Origin: Saturnia japonica
Lineage: Eukaryota; Arthropoda; Insecta; Lepidoptera; Saturniidae
DNA: 64,000 nt
Assembly (NCBI GenBank): GCA_033032175.1
Contig: CM065322.1
Location: 16,616,001 to 16,680,000, forward strand
Direction of reading: 5' to 3'
The notes under the pieces were generated by a model, which saw nothing but the letters and a program-made list of their open reading frames with translations, did no database searches and was not told the origin of the DNA. Position 1 is the stretch's first letter. Every line of letters starts with the position of its first letter. Of the stretch, positions 1 to 14,000 are shown piece by piece. A program made the translations under genes and the position numbers.

Positions 1-297
1 CTTAATCCTGAATAGAGACAGAACTAAATAATAACTAACGTAAGTAAAAAACAACTTAAATGTTACTTAAACGCTTGCTCTTTTATTTAGTGCAAATTGC
101 ATCAATATCAGCGTAGTAATAATCGATTTCATTAAATATTGTAGTAGGTATATACTGTTTGATTGTGCTTAGGACATGTGTCCTATATATAATTAAATAC
201 ATATGTTTTATTAACCCCCGGCCTAAACAGAGGGGTGTTGTTATAAGTTAAGGGCTGTCCGTGACATCGTAACTCTCAAACAGCTGAACCGCCCGCT

Positions 298-453
298 TTA
301 TTATGTATTTAGCAATAGCAAAGCTATAGCAGAAATCGCAAATTCGTATTACGTAACACGTATAATGTACCAAACACAATCTGATTTTGCCATTTCCGAA
401 GCAAATATTTAGCGAATTCTGCTATCGCTTTGCTATTGCGAAATACGTAATAA
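298..453. mobile_element. Palindromic MITE with 37-bp inverted repeats
   Basis: Arms at 298-334 and 417-453 pair with about three mismatches (AGCAATAGCAAAGC in one, GCTTTGCTATTGC in the other). 82-bp loop without coding. Confidence 0.8.
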
Positions 454-1642
454 GGCAGCCGATTTCGATTTATTTATTTCTTAGCTATGATTCAAGGAAA
501 TCACTTTAACCGTTTGAAGATTATCAGATTTTTTCTAGTTGATAAATGGGTATGAGCATTGTTTGAGCCAATTATTTCAATTAGTTAATTTTCTTGATTG
601 TATGGATCTGTATGAAATCGGACGCTCCGACATCTGATCTGTGTCCTTCCTAATGCCAATTGGCTGACGACGCTGTAGCGTCATACGACGTCACTGTTGG
701 AGGGACACCGCCGCCACCCCTTACCAACATCATTGAGATCGAATCCTCGAGTGGGTGTGACGACACCACATTACATCAAAATACGTTGACCGATTGTCTC
801 GCGGTTGTATGACCGCGCCGCTCCGTGTGTGAATTCTTGGTTTAAAATAATATACCATCCGTTAATGTGGTGAAGAACATTATTGAGGTTGAATACGCTT
901 TTGTGCAACGTTGGGATTGCTGACGTATTTAAGCTCCAGGCTGGATTGAGAGAGGAAGCAGTTTCGGAGTTCAAGTTTAGTGGATGATGTTTCTTCCCAT
1001 ATATTCATTTGGATACAACAATTTCAATAGTTGTCTGTCGTCCATTTCTCACTGAGCTGTATTATCGAAGGCTACACCAGACTAGGAGGCAGGCAACAAT
1101 TTAAAACCGCCGCTCCTTGTGGAAAATTTGGTATTCTGTTTTTTTGACCTTGACCTGATGCTGCAGCACATCTGGAATCTGCAGGATAGCTAACTCCTCA
1201 CCAATTTGCAGCAGCGATATCGTGTTTGGGCTGAACGAATAGGTTATCTGGTTTTCTTTTTTAAATTTACCTTGTTAAGTTCAACTTCTAAACTTTTTTC
1301 TTCTTCCTAACTTGGGAACTAGTCCTCTTTATTGAATACCATTAATGTCATTATTAAGAGAATATAGCGCAAACTGTCCTATGATGATTTCAGTTTATTC
1401 ACTGTATTTAAAAAGGTTGATAATAAACTGTGACCCAATGGTGGCTTAAAATTTGAATTCAATATTCCATTGGTGAGGTTTGGCGGAATCTTGAATTGTC
1501 ATGTACCTGCTGATTTACGTTTTCCGTTATTTGCCCCCATATTATGTAATATTGGTGAAATTTTGCGTGATTTAGTTCGGTAATTATGCACACAAATTAC
1601 TATTTAAAAAAAATTACGAGTTGCACTCCGGGAGTGCCGACA
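454..1642. other. Non-coding, no recognised feature
   Basis: Downstream flank of mas. No convincing ORF, RNA gene or repeat recognised; a mildly GC-rich part lies at 600-830. Confidence 0.5.
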
Positions 1643-1952
1643 GAAGTGAAAACTTGATCCCGACGGCGAAACGTCAAACTAAACGTCTATACTCGGTATA
1701 TGTTGCTGTGATATCGTAACATTTATTTAAAAAAAATATATATTAATCGGGAGTTAACAGTTGTTGTATTATCGGTTGTTTAAACACTAGGCAAAACAGT
1801 TGTTATAAATTTTATGGCAATAAATGTGTTTTTTATCTAAACGCGTTCGCGGTCTACTATATGTACACACTATAGCTGCGTCTCGTAACGGTGTCGCGAG
1901 TCCAGAGATTTTATCTCATCTAAAAATATGCGTTAAAAGAAGTTTTCACTTC
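1643..1952. mobile_element. MITE with GAAGTGAAAACTT inverted repeats
   Basis: Perfect 13-bp ends (1643-1655, 1940-1952). Shares ACGCGTTCGCGGTC- and CGTAACGGTGTCGCGAGTCC-like internal blocks with the inverted copy at 41218-41510. Outside the left end lies a palindrome, GCACTCCGGGAGTGC, also present beside the other copy. Confidence 0.78.
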
Positions 1953-2836
1953 AAAAATTCCATATTTGAGTCCCTGGTGGAAACTTATTCTGTTATGTAG
2001 TGGTGTTTGTTTTTTTATTGATTTTGTCTTATGTGACCCTATATTGTGTAGGGTAGATAGGTGGCATTTTGCATAGTTAGGCTTAGTTATTAATATAAAA
2101 CTTCTAGAAATCCGTTTAAAAATAATTTATTAAATAAATAATAGTATCTACTTATATTTATAAACTATTATAAACTGATTTAGTTTAAAATTATTTACGT
2201 TGCGTCCGATACAATTGGTGAAACTCGCATGACGTCACAAAATGGTATATTAATAAACAATTTTAAACGAATACACATTATCATAGACTATTTACATCTC
2301 TTCGAAGACTTAAATGTTTTACGAGTTTATTTAATAATAATTATGGCTTGAAACGTGACAAAATAATACACATCAATCGTGTTTATTAAGTTACATAGCC
2401 TTTTGATTTTTGTATTTAAAAATAAATTACTAAAAATACTGCAAGTACGATCCACACGTGACGCTTTCGGAAGTAAAATAAAAAAAAAAAAAATCTCATT
2501 ATTGTCCAGTGTACAAAAGGATTACATAATTATATGTACCAAAATGATATAAACCAATGCTTAAATTAATTTTTGAAAATTGTGAAATCGATGTTATAAA
2601 ACTCACGAGTGAAAAGTACTTCTAAGACACATAAGTAGGTAAATAAAAATATTGTTTGGTTTTTCCATCATATTATTACTAAATTTATATGATTTCAACT
2701 AACTATAATGCTATTCAAATAAATATATGAATAGTGCACATAAGCGTAGCAACCATTTTAATAGTATTTAAAATATTGATATAAATGTTAATTGATAATT
2801 TTTCTTATTTTTGTAACTCAATTGCAAGTTGTTTTT

Positions 2837-3066
2837 ACCCGACTGCGAAAAAGGAGGGTTATGTTTTTCGAGTGTATATATTTATGTCTATTTCTTTGGC
2901 ACACTCTGTAGACCTAACGTGTTGATGTATTTTAGTATACGAGGTGTCGTTTGATTCAACTTAATTGTGGGAGTGACATAGGATATATAGTATTTAAGTA
3001 AGACTACTGGGAATCAAATAAAAAGCAAAAATAGAAGAAGAAAAAATGATTTTGTCGCAGTCGGGT
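2837..3066. mobile_element. MITE with ACCCGACTGCG inverted repeats
   Basis: ACCCGACTGCG at 2837-2847 and CGCAGTCGGGT at 3056-3066, about 230 bp. Related copy at 10296-10532. Confidence 0.8.
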
Positions 3067-4844
3067 TTTTTCTTTCCCTTTCAATAATTTAGCTTGTTTA
3101 GAAGTTACTAGGGCTGCCGTTTACCGTAATTAAAACTCTTCAGATCTAAAATGTACTTAATGCGCATAAGTGAGGCAGCTAGGTCGCGAATAATGAAAAT
3201 TGGCGGCAAATTAAAAAAAAATGGTCGTCTTCAGATTAACTAAGAATAAATGTATTTGATTCTGATTACTTTTATTCGTTGTCAATACGTTTATCCTAGT
3301 TGGTCTGTATACACAGGACCTATTTTTTTCATATTTTCCGTAAATTTTCACTCTCAGCTTTCATTAGACAGTCAATTTTTTTATTTACGTAAAACTGAAA
3401 ACATACCTAAGCTTGTATCAACACAATATTACCGTAAATAAACTATTTATAATTTTCATAGATTAAAATTTATTATATTAAAAAGACTTCAATATAAAGT
3501 TTACGCAGATTAAACAGTGTGAAAAGAGAAAATTTCAAGAAATGTTTTAGTGACATAAATACACGCTTTGATACTCAAGCACTTTTAAACATAGAGAAAG
3601 AAAAAGTTGAAGAGACTGGTGGGAAAGTTTAAATGCCGTCTTAAAACTAATAAAATAAATTACATCTTATATTAAATATTTCTATAATATTTACATGAAC
3701 AACTGACAATAATTGTCTAGGCACGAAATTTCAATCAACGATGATCCCTAAGTTAGTTGTGAATCGTCTTTCTTAATTAAAAATAAATGTGTCCGGTTTG
3801 ACTGACCACTTTTGGAGGTGATGGTTCTAAATAACTTTTTTTTTGTAATACACAAAAAAAATCTAGATGTAGCCCACAGTTTTACATGTTCGACAGCTTT
3901 TTGTTGGCATCGCATTCTGTATAATTTTGTTTTACCTCGAATAATAGACCTTCATTCGTTCCGAACACCCAACATTTTTGCACTATATTTAAGCACCGCG
4001 GGTCCTTTTACGGGATGTAATAATAAATTAAATATCAAGTTATTGAATTTTCATTTCGTGGGTGTAGTATTCTTATTTGAGGAAGTTGTAACGGTTTCCA
4101 AAGCTGTCAAAAACTATTTATATTATTAGGTACTGTAATCAATGATATTTTATAAGTAGAAACGGTATTGCGCTCTTTACATGCCATCGTGAATGGTGAG
4201 CAATTGCGTTCAATTCTCTTTTGACTTAATACCGGTGCGGCGTGAGCGAGAACAAACTTTTATCCTTTTTCGACAACAGAGTTTCCGCCTTACGCTGAGA
4301 TTTCCTATCTCTTTTGTTTCGACATGCTGATAACAAATTTTGTAACGTTTTCAAATTGCTTTTAGTGAGAGTATAACGCGTCAATTTATAAAACGACATT
4401 GACTGTAATAATATATAGGTTAAATGCCCTGCAGATGCTAGATAGGAAAAAGATTAACCTTTTATGAGCAATATAGCAAATAATTGATAGTCGTTAAACA
4501 AAGGTATCAAAATCAATTCGCTTTTATCTCATTGCATTTAAAAAAATTGTACAAGATGGTAGAAATAACTTAAATTGAATTTGAAAATATTTGAATAAAT
4601 TATCTGTCCCCCGGGAACTAAACATCTATATTATTATTTGACATCATCCACACAACAGATGTAAAATTTACGTAAGTATGTCACATAATATGATGTAGTA
4701 AATGTGATGTCAAACTTACACGTTCACTAGGTCAGCAGCATTTATCTAAAACGGAAAATATCTATTATATATATATATCTGGTATTGTATTGTATTTGGT
4801 TCGGCGAATCGTTGTGTTCTTAAAATTAACGCGGTAACTACCCG
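3067..4844. other. Non-coding 3' flank of mas
   Basis: AT-rich. The first part of the lower-numbered side should include the mas 3' UTR, but no decisive poly(A) signal was chosen. The short open frames here have no coding character. Confidence 0.5.
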
Positions 4845-5012
4845 CTATAGGTTATTGACTGATATGATTTGATTGATCCATCCTATGAAGGATGAAACTT
4901 TAACATAGACTCCTGGAACATCCTGCCGGCCGCAGCCGAAGCCCCACGAGACTAGTCCCACCAGTTCGTAAAAACCGTCATCCTGGCACACCAGTGGTCC
5001 TCCGCCATCGCC
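4845..5012 (-). CDS. mas: mas exon 14: pseudo-active site and stop
   Basis: Residues 645-699 and the stop at 4845-4847. Begins GDGGGP, so the nucleophile Ser is Gly647; then LVSWGFGCG, the usual substrate-pocket strand. Acceptor TATACAG/GG. The open frame continues 27 bases upstream through intron sequence to an unrelated ATG, which is not the start. Confidence 0.97.
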   Translation of the reverse strand, partial: GDGGGPLVCQDDGFYELVGLVSWGFGCGRQDVPGVYVKVSSFIGWINQIISVNNL

Positions 5013-8000
5013 CTGTATAGTCAAACCATTAAAATTCATTCTTATTTATTTATTATTATTATATTTATTTCTTATTTATATTTATTTATTTTGTAGGAAA
5101 ACGAAAACTCATATCGTTGATGGTTTCATTTAAAAGATGAACTAAGAAAAATATGTCCAAATATTTCGGTTTCGTGCAAGAATGTTCGGTTTAGGACTAT
5201 TGCAAGAACTGGCAATTTGCATTACTAGGTTTTATTTATCTGTTCATTTTTTCCAAATGTTCACGGTATTGTAATTTACTATACTATGTGATATAAATAA
5301 TAACTATTTTAAAATATGGTTTTAATGAAACCACAGAGATCTAAAAGGGACCAATTTGGATCTATGCTTTGTAACAAATAATGCAGCAGTATAAAATATA
5401 CTTTATCTCTACAATTCTATTTGAAGGCAGTAGCTGAAAGTCAACTGTCGTTGCAGGGATTCGAACTCGCGTCGATCGCACTAAGCCATCGTTGCTTATC
5501 TTTTATCTTAAATAAACATATCTAAAAAAAGTTCATACTTGACATGCATCATGGCCTTCTTCACCACCAGCGCAGAAGGAGCTCGCGGGCAGAATGAATA
5601 TCTTCTCAGTGACTGTATTCACTTTTCTGAGGCATTCGACATCACTGACTATGGGCAGCTCGGCTTCGCGGACACGCAGCGGAATCGGACCAGCTGAAAC
5701 AAGTGCAAAAGATCGTGCAATGTATTGTCTTACGTTAGCCACCAGATAAAAGATTAACAGTCCTATGGCTTTATAGTCTGATCTTCATTCAATCTATTGG
5801 CAGAAACAAGTTAATGAGCCAGTACTTATTGTCGAGTTTATTTTAGAGAAAAGAATAATGTCATCTAAAAACTACAAGTGTTTTTCTACTCTGAAGATTT
5901 CTCTTTCTATCGTCTTTATTTTTAAAGTCATTAGGGTCCATTCAAAATTGTTTTTTTAACCAAAATCCATCTGATCATAATGCGTTTAAAACTAGTCTTT
6001 TTTTTTTATTCGTAAATTTATGTGCTGTTCCAAAGTTTAATACATATACGTACTTCGTTACGATACAGAATAGGCGGGGATTATAAATTTATAATAACGA
6101 AATAAATTGCAGAAACTGGTTTGCCGACTGTTTGATCTCGCTGGTAGATTGTAGCCTGATTATACAAGAGGTCATGGATAGTATTTTGATTAAGGATACC
6201 TTCTCCCATGTAGCCATAGCCGGTGACGGTACAACGTTTACCCGCCGCATGGCTCACTCCGCGCGCCGGTAGACACACCAAGCACACTCCTAGACAGACA
6301 CAAGAACAACATTTAAATTAAAAAAAACAAAAATTTTAAGTTTAAATGTTTGTTACTCAATCAGGCAAAAACGTGACTGCTGAACGGATGAAATTTACAA
6401 ATCTAATGTGTGCCTGTGATAGATTTGAACACGGATTTGAATTAGCGTTGCTACAAAAAACTTTTTAATTTATTTAACAAAAAAAAAACATTAAATTAAA
6501 CTTATGTAATGTCCCGAAAAACCGAATATTCAGTAAATCTTGTAATTCGCAAAGCGAGCAATAGATTCAAGCTTGCGCGCTTGCGAACCGGTTTTAACAT
6601 TGCGGAGTCGAACTGGTAACCTGTAACACCCACTCCATACACTCGCCGAGTGAAGGCCCTACTTGTGTCGACTCGTGCGCACTCGCATCGCTACGTCGCG
6701 GTCGTGTCGCCGCTCGCTTTTTTGTCGGTAATTTTGGAAAAGATCAAACTGGCGAGCCCGAGCTGCCCCTCCACACACTCGTGTACTTTCGTGCATGGTT
6801 GCCAACTCGATACCACGGGTGGGTGCTAAATGACATCTCAAAAGTGCTAGATTGATAGAAATTTTCTAATTAATGCTAAAACACACAGGCTCTATTATAA
6901 CTTTTTTGTTTAATAGCGTTAGTTTACTATTTGGCTACGATTGTCCTTTTTGTTCTAAAAAGGGCTTTAATGTTATTTGATATATAATAATTTAGCCAAC
7001 AATTTTCGAAAACGACGAATGACATAATAAAAATCAGCTCAATTTTGGATTTCAGATATAACTATGTATTATAATATCAGTGTAATATTTTATTTGTATC
7101 TTTAATTAATTGATTGCTGTGGCTTGAACAAAGTGTTTAAACATTAAAATATTAAAAATAAATGTGTAAAGTGGAGGAATTTTAAACGAGTTATCAATAA
7201 ATCTATACAATTAATAAAATTGAAGTGTCTGTTTGTAATCTCAAAATAACAGCTTTTTACTAAATGCATATGAAGATACCTATAACAAAAAAACTTTTTT
7301 TTATTGTTGTCTGTCTATTTGTTTGTTCCGAATAATTTCAGAAACGGTTGGGTCGATTTTGACGGGACTTTCACTGGTAGATAGCTGAATTTATAGGAAG
7401 TAACTTAGGCTACTTTTATTTTAGAAAAAGAATTAGGATTCCGCACAAATAAAAAAACTGGTCATGGTGAATCAATTCAGGTGTTTAAATGGCTTACGCT
7501 GAGTAAACCATAAGAGTATAGCAAATTAATATAATATATAATTGTAGACATTAATAAGGCCTACAAAATTGTCAGCGAGAGTATACGTCTATCTTCTAAG
7601 GAACACCCACAATAAGCATTTCTGTCTTTAAAATAGCCGAAAGTAGGGGAGCAAGACTCGCGCGGGCATTCTGTAGTCCACGTGAGCGAAGCCGCGGGCA
7701 CAGTTAGTTAAATAAATAAATAATTAAAATAACCAATAACCAAACTGTTCATAAAACTAACTCGAACCTTCTTTAAGATCCGCTTTGCCGTGTAGTTTAA
7801 GAAGCGCTATGTCGTTGTCCAATGTCTGGGAGTTGTGGTTGTGATGGATGTAGGTAGTCGCGACTCGCAGGGTCTGGGCTCCCGGCGAACCGTACTTCCT
7901 CGTCAGGTCGTGGTCTCCGACACGAACATACATGGCATCCCCGGATCTCACAATACTGAAAGTGTTGGTTTAGTCGAACAATCTATATAAATACAATTAT

Positions 8001-11000
8001 TGAGGTTTGCAGTCGTGTGAGCATCACGAAAAAGTACTCGATAGATTTTAACTAATTTTTATTCTGTTTTACTCCTTAACTTAGTCCTCAGTTTAAAAAA
8101 ATATCACCATGTTTTCGTGCAATTTTTTATGAAAGTTTTAAAAAATTACGATTTTTTTAAGCAGTTCACGTCTGTCGTCCAAGCGGGCGAAGCTGCAGGC
8201 ACAGTTAGTTTTAAATAAAAAAACTTCGTTACTTTACAAATCTATAAGTTTAAAATAGGAACAAGCTACGTCTAAGGATGTTTGGTCGAGGCCTGAAAAA
8301 TTAAGTTTAAAACGAAAAAATAAACACGTAGGTAGCTCTAAAATCAGTTTCAAATGAAATATATCTTTTAAACTTTGCTGTATGTTAAAAAACTGTCATA
8401 CGAATGCATTGTGGTATTTACTATTTAAGTTTTTTTTATTATTTAAGCTATGTGTAATGTGACGTCATTCTAAATCCAATATGACAGACTCCCAAAGATA
8501 GCAAAGCGATTTTTTGCATCCCCATAATAAAAACAATGCAATCGCTCAGATAATAGGCCATGCCTGACATTTAAACACATAAATAATAAGGATAACTACT
8601 ATATTATGAAACATTACACATTAAAATTAATATTAAATTATATTTTAATTATTAAACAAGGAGTGCTTGTATGAACTGATTGACTGAGAAAAGATATCTA
8701 TTGAGTTATTCATCGTGCTTGATCTCTCGTTGTATAAACTTGCCATACGCCCAAAGGGCTATTAAAAGCAGTATTCAGTGTTGTAGTCGGAATGTAAAAT
8801 ATATATGGGTTGTGCACCGCACGGGTATACGATCTAAAATACAAGTAATTAATAAGGAACGCATCTATTGAACCATTTACAATTTTGTAAAGGATGAGTA
8901 AGTCAGCTATATTTCGCCTCTCTTTTAGGCTTATCATGTTAAAATATTTTAGTCTATTAACATAATTAGGGATATATTTACGAATACCATTTCTTATGCT
9001 CAGGCATCTAACAAGACGAGCTTGGACAGATTCTATAAGCTCTACGTAGGTGGTATAGTGAGGTGACCATATGACAGAACAATATTCAAGAATACTTCTA
9101 ACTAAGGTGTTATAGAGCAAGATAACACTCTCGTTATTGTGAAATGGTCGTGAAGTACGCATAACAAATCTAAGCACCTTTTTGGCTCTGGGTACAATAT
9201 TAAGTATATGTGGTCGAAAAGAAAAAGAAGAGTCAAACATGACACCCAAATCACGAACAACGGATACTCTCTCTAAGCTTATACCTCCAAGCTGATAGGT
9301 AAAATTAATATAATTTATTTTATTGGTAATAGTTATGTATTGACACTTTCTCACATTAAGAGCCATTTTGTTGATGATACACCATAACTCGAGAGTGTTA
9401 AGGTCACTCTGTAACTTAATACAGTCACTTAGGTTTGTTACCCGAATATATATTTTTATATCATCCGCATAGGCTAGGCAATCACAATTTAGGGAATCTA
9501 AGAGGTCGTTTATAAAAATTAAAAACAATAATGGTCCCAGTTTTGATCCTTGGGGGACACCAGATGAAGGTATGAATGGTGAAGATTCGTAGCCTGCCAA
9601 TGCAACTAGCTGAGAACGATTACATAAATAGCTCTCAAACCACCTTAACAGATTGCCATGAATGCCAGCGTGGTTAAGTTTGGCTATGAGTAAAGAGTGA
9701 TCAACGCGATCAAACGCTTTGGCAAAATCTATATAAATAGCATCAACTTGGCTTCGGCCTTCCAAAGTATTGGATATAAAATTAGCATATATAAGTAAAT
9801 TTGATGATGTAGAACGATTAGACATGAAACCATGCTGGCGCAAGCTCATCATGGGGTTTACTTGACAATACACAACTTTGTATATAATACCCTCAAATAT
9901 TTTTGCAAATTGTGAGATAATACATATTGGTCTGTAATTTGATACGACATTCCTATTACCTGACTTGTAAATAGGGACTACATATGTGTAATGTGACGTC
10001 ATTCTAAATCCAATATGACAGACTCCCAAAGATAGCAAAGCGATTTTTTGCATCCCCATAATATGGGTATTAAATGAAAACATTTGCTGAGTAGAATATG
10101 AAAAATATATATTAGAAACGCTAATTATATGAAATGCGCAAGTAATTAATATCCTTCCTCAGTTTTTTATTTGCGCTACAAACATTTTATGTAACAGAAT
10201 ATTATTACTATGAATATTTATTTTTTATTAGCCCTTACATAAAACAATTATTTTAATTTTAATACAAATGAAATACTGACTCAAATCTTGTTTTTACCCG
10301 ATTGCGTAAAAGGAAGGTTATGGTTTTCGTGCGTATGTATATTATGTCTATTTCTTTGCCACGCGCTTTAGCCTAAGCGGCTTGACGTATTTTAGAATAC
10401 GAGCCGTCGTTAGATTCGTCTTAATTGTGGGAGTGACAGGATATATAATATTTAAGATCGACGTCGGGGAATCAAATAAAAAACAAAAATAGAATTATTT
10501 TTTTGTGTTAAGTTTTTTTCTTGCAGTCGGGATTTTGTTTCCTTTTTAATCATTTTAATTAATACATGTAATACTTTGTTATGTAATTAAAAATTTCTCC
10601 TTCATTTTTTTTTAAATATTTTATAATATATTCTACTATTATCAAGAGTTAATAAAATTTGTGTGTGTCAATATGTTTTTATGACGCAGACGAAGAAATT
10701 CACCGCATACTACTTCCCCGGCCACGGCCCCTCGATTTGTGACACCTGTTGTAGGTGCGAAAGACAGCTATATAAGGTAGAAAAAGAAGTCAACGGAAAC
10801 TAATACGCTGCTGTCAATATTTAGTTTCTAATAAGGTAAGTATTTTAATATGAGTTTTATTTCAGATAAAATGCGTTTAATATCTGTAACTATTGATTGG
10901 ATTTCTTTCACTGATAGGAACCAGCTCGTATATTATCCGTATATGAAACCTATATGCTACTTTTTATTGTTATTAAGTTGTATATTTTAACTAACATGAA

Positions 11001-14000
11001 CGAAGTTGCGGGCGTTTGCTAGTAATATTGTAACACTATACACAGAGAATATCCCATAACGTTACTACTTATGTTATGTCTTTTAAAGTCACAATATCTT
11101 TGACAACACTTACTTGGTGACGCAATGGGCTGCTGTAAGCACCCACTGTGTTCCAATGAGCGCGGCTCCGCATAAGTACTGGTTCAGGGAGTTGATGAGA
11201 GCTACTTGCCAGCACCACTCGCCCCTCTCGCCGTCTTCACCTCCCATCACCCTGCCGGAGCGCGACACCGACCGGGCCGTCGTACCTGGAACAAATATTT
11301 ATTTTTACCTTTAGAACATCATGCTGTTTCCATAAAGACAAATGATATATATAAAAATAAAGTGACGTCGCACACTGGGAAAAAAATTGCCGCTAGAGGA
11401 AATATAATTTTTGGATGCCTATCAGTCCATGTAAGTTTCCGCTCTAGATATTTTAAGATGTCTAATGACAGGGTCTAATTTGAACTTCAGCTTCCATACA
11501 ACAAGAATCTAATAAGACGTTTTTATTCTTCACTGTGCATTATTTAAAAATAAGATATACATCAAAAGTCTTATAATTATGGTCTAATTCAAAGTACATA
11601 AACAGTTTTTGACGAAAACGAAATTTTTTTTTTTAATCCTATTTCCTCTCAGCGGAAATTTTTATCCAAGTGTGCGTCGCAATGTTAATATTTTTTTATA
11701 TTCAATAAGATGGTAAACAAGTTTACGGCTCTTCTAACGGTAAGCAGTTAGCGTAGCCTATGGATGCTGAGTATCACTAGCGCGTTACCGACTTTAAGCC
11801 AAGGGGAGTAAGGAATTCTAGAAATCCTACATATTGTAGAACCACAACACAAGGCCATACAGCTGCGATCTCCCCTAGGATAAAGCTATTTGACCAGTTG
11901 GGCTGCTCCAAGTAGAAAGTAATCTCCTAAAATGATTTCTGTGTCCTAGCTCTATTATTATTATTATATATTCTTTAATGTACAAAAAAGTACAAATGGA
12001 GGACTTAATGCTAAAAAACATTCTCTACCAGTCTTCCAGGGGAGCAAGAGAAAGGTATATGCGAGGTGTGCATATTATTTAGTAAAGTAAAATAAGAAAA
12101 ATCTAGCCAATATTCAATCGCTCAATAAAACCTACATAGCGAATACTTGATGAAATCCCGAGAGTTGGCCAGTTGGATGTTGATAGAAAGCGAATTTCAC
12201 AGTCTAGGATTCTTGAAAGAGGCCTTAAACTTGTAATCTAGTCCATCTAGTTAACTATCAGAAAAGCAAAGATCGATTTCCTTGCTGACTTTATTGGATA
12301 TAAAGAACTCAGTGTTTAAATACGATATCGTGGTAGAAGCCAGTATTTGACTCTTTGTCAGTTGCGGTAATTTTGGGAGAGAATCCACCTATTGGCTCCT
12401 CGTCAGTTGAACGAGCAAAACCTTTAGTACAGATAAGCGGCATATGTTTTATCTCATAGATCCACCGATCACATGCAGTCTATAGGTTAATAGGTTACGG
12501 TAGCAGCTTTACTGTCAGGCGGGCGGAAGGCTTGTTTGCAATGTTTGCTGTATAAAAAAAAACGTATTTGCAAAACAATTTTATAAATCAGTTAAAAAAA
12601 ATTAGTATTTTTTAGTTATACCTTTTACTCCGCAAACGTATTTGTTGTATTTTTCCGCTGTTTTTATAGTTGATCCGTAGTTTGGCTCGTAAGGTGGTGC
12701 TGTAAAATAATATTATAAAAAAAACTTTAAAAGTCACTCATTACCAACTTTTTTGTACGTTGTATATTATTCGAAAGAAAAAAAACTTCATAGGAATAAA
12801 AGTTAAAACTAGGACCAGATTACCTATATAGAATAATATACCCAATTGCTAAAGTTCCTCACATTTCACTATTATAGTCTTTCACTATTCCCAGTTGTGG
12901 GATCCAAAAATTGCTACTAATATATTTAAATCATTGTAAACAAACCCAGAAATAGTACATTTTGTATTGTCACTCACCAATTGCATTTGAAAGAACGAGT
13001 TTAATACTACAGATCCAACAATGCGATTTTTACTTAAATTTCTCACTATTCAAATGTAATAAAGAAGGAACTTTGTTTATAATGATATAAATTTCGTTCT
13101 ATACAAATTTCAATCCTCTGGACGGCCATGTTTGCCATCTGTGGTGACCTATTAAATTTAACTTTTTGAGGTGAAAATTTCTTTAGCATCGTTGTGATTT
13201 AAAAGTCGATGAAATGAAAAAGCGAAAGCGGCAGTAAAAAGGCTGCCACGCAATAATGAATTTTATTACCTCACCAAAAAGGCACGAAACAAAAACTTTT
13301 TAGACAACACTTTTGACATTTTTGTTACTGATAGATATTGTGTTAGGTTACCATGGATATTTCAAATGTTCATTAATTGAAAATGATATTGTGAATAATG
13401 ATTGTAAGTATTTGTATGTACATTTTCATAAACTTTAAATTAGTGTGTATTTGATCATTTTCTGAATTAAAAAAATATAAATGTGTAGGTTTCACATCTA
13501 CCACATGTGAATTGCACACATCATTTTTTTAAATCCTTTTTTTAGCAAAATGCCGGCACTTTTATGGTATTTTTTAACTTTTTTCATTTTGGCTTTCTGC
13601 ATAAGTAGGCAGTTTTGCCAATGTCAATTATGATGGTAAGAAATCGACAATTCGTCGCCGTCATGCCGATCTGTAGGCCTTTCGGCAGCGGGATACACAA
13701 CGGCTGATCCAAAAACGCGACAATTCAAAAGAGAGTCACTGTGATCCCTACCAAACTTATTTCGATCTAACTATACTATTTAACCTCAGATGGCTTTTAC
13801 AGCTTTACCGGGCTTGGGGACGAGCGCTAAAGGCACTCGGCTGCGAAAACGTAATAACAAGCTTAAGGGTGCCAAAATGGCAGAACTTTGGCTTGGGCTG
13901 TTGCCGGATATGCAACGTCGTGATCTATCTAACTCCCTAACTAGAACTTCGAGCTAACTAACTATACATATATCCATGTCTCTTTGCTCTGGGAGGAGCG

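Noticed and set aside
5012..5039. ATG at 5039 as a start for a small secreted protease fragment
   Set aside because: Lies in the intron before the exon 14 acceptor; the exon is internal to mas.
6541..6841. GC-rich stretch with a 60-codon frame
   Set aside because: No recognisable domain, no splice context and the wrong phase to join mas exons 11 and 12.
9983..10083. N-terminal 33 residues of the 457-codon open frame (8710-10083)
   Set aside because: They are translated target DNA (the 81-bp duplication) upstream of the truncated LINE, not part of a retrotransposon protein or host gene.
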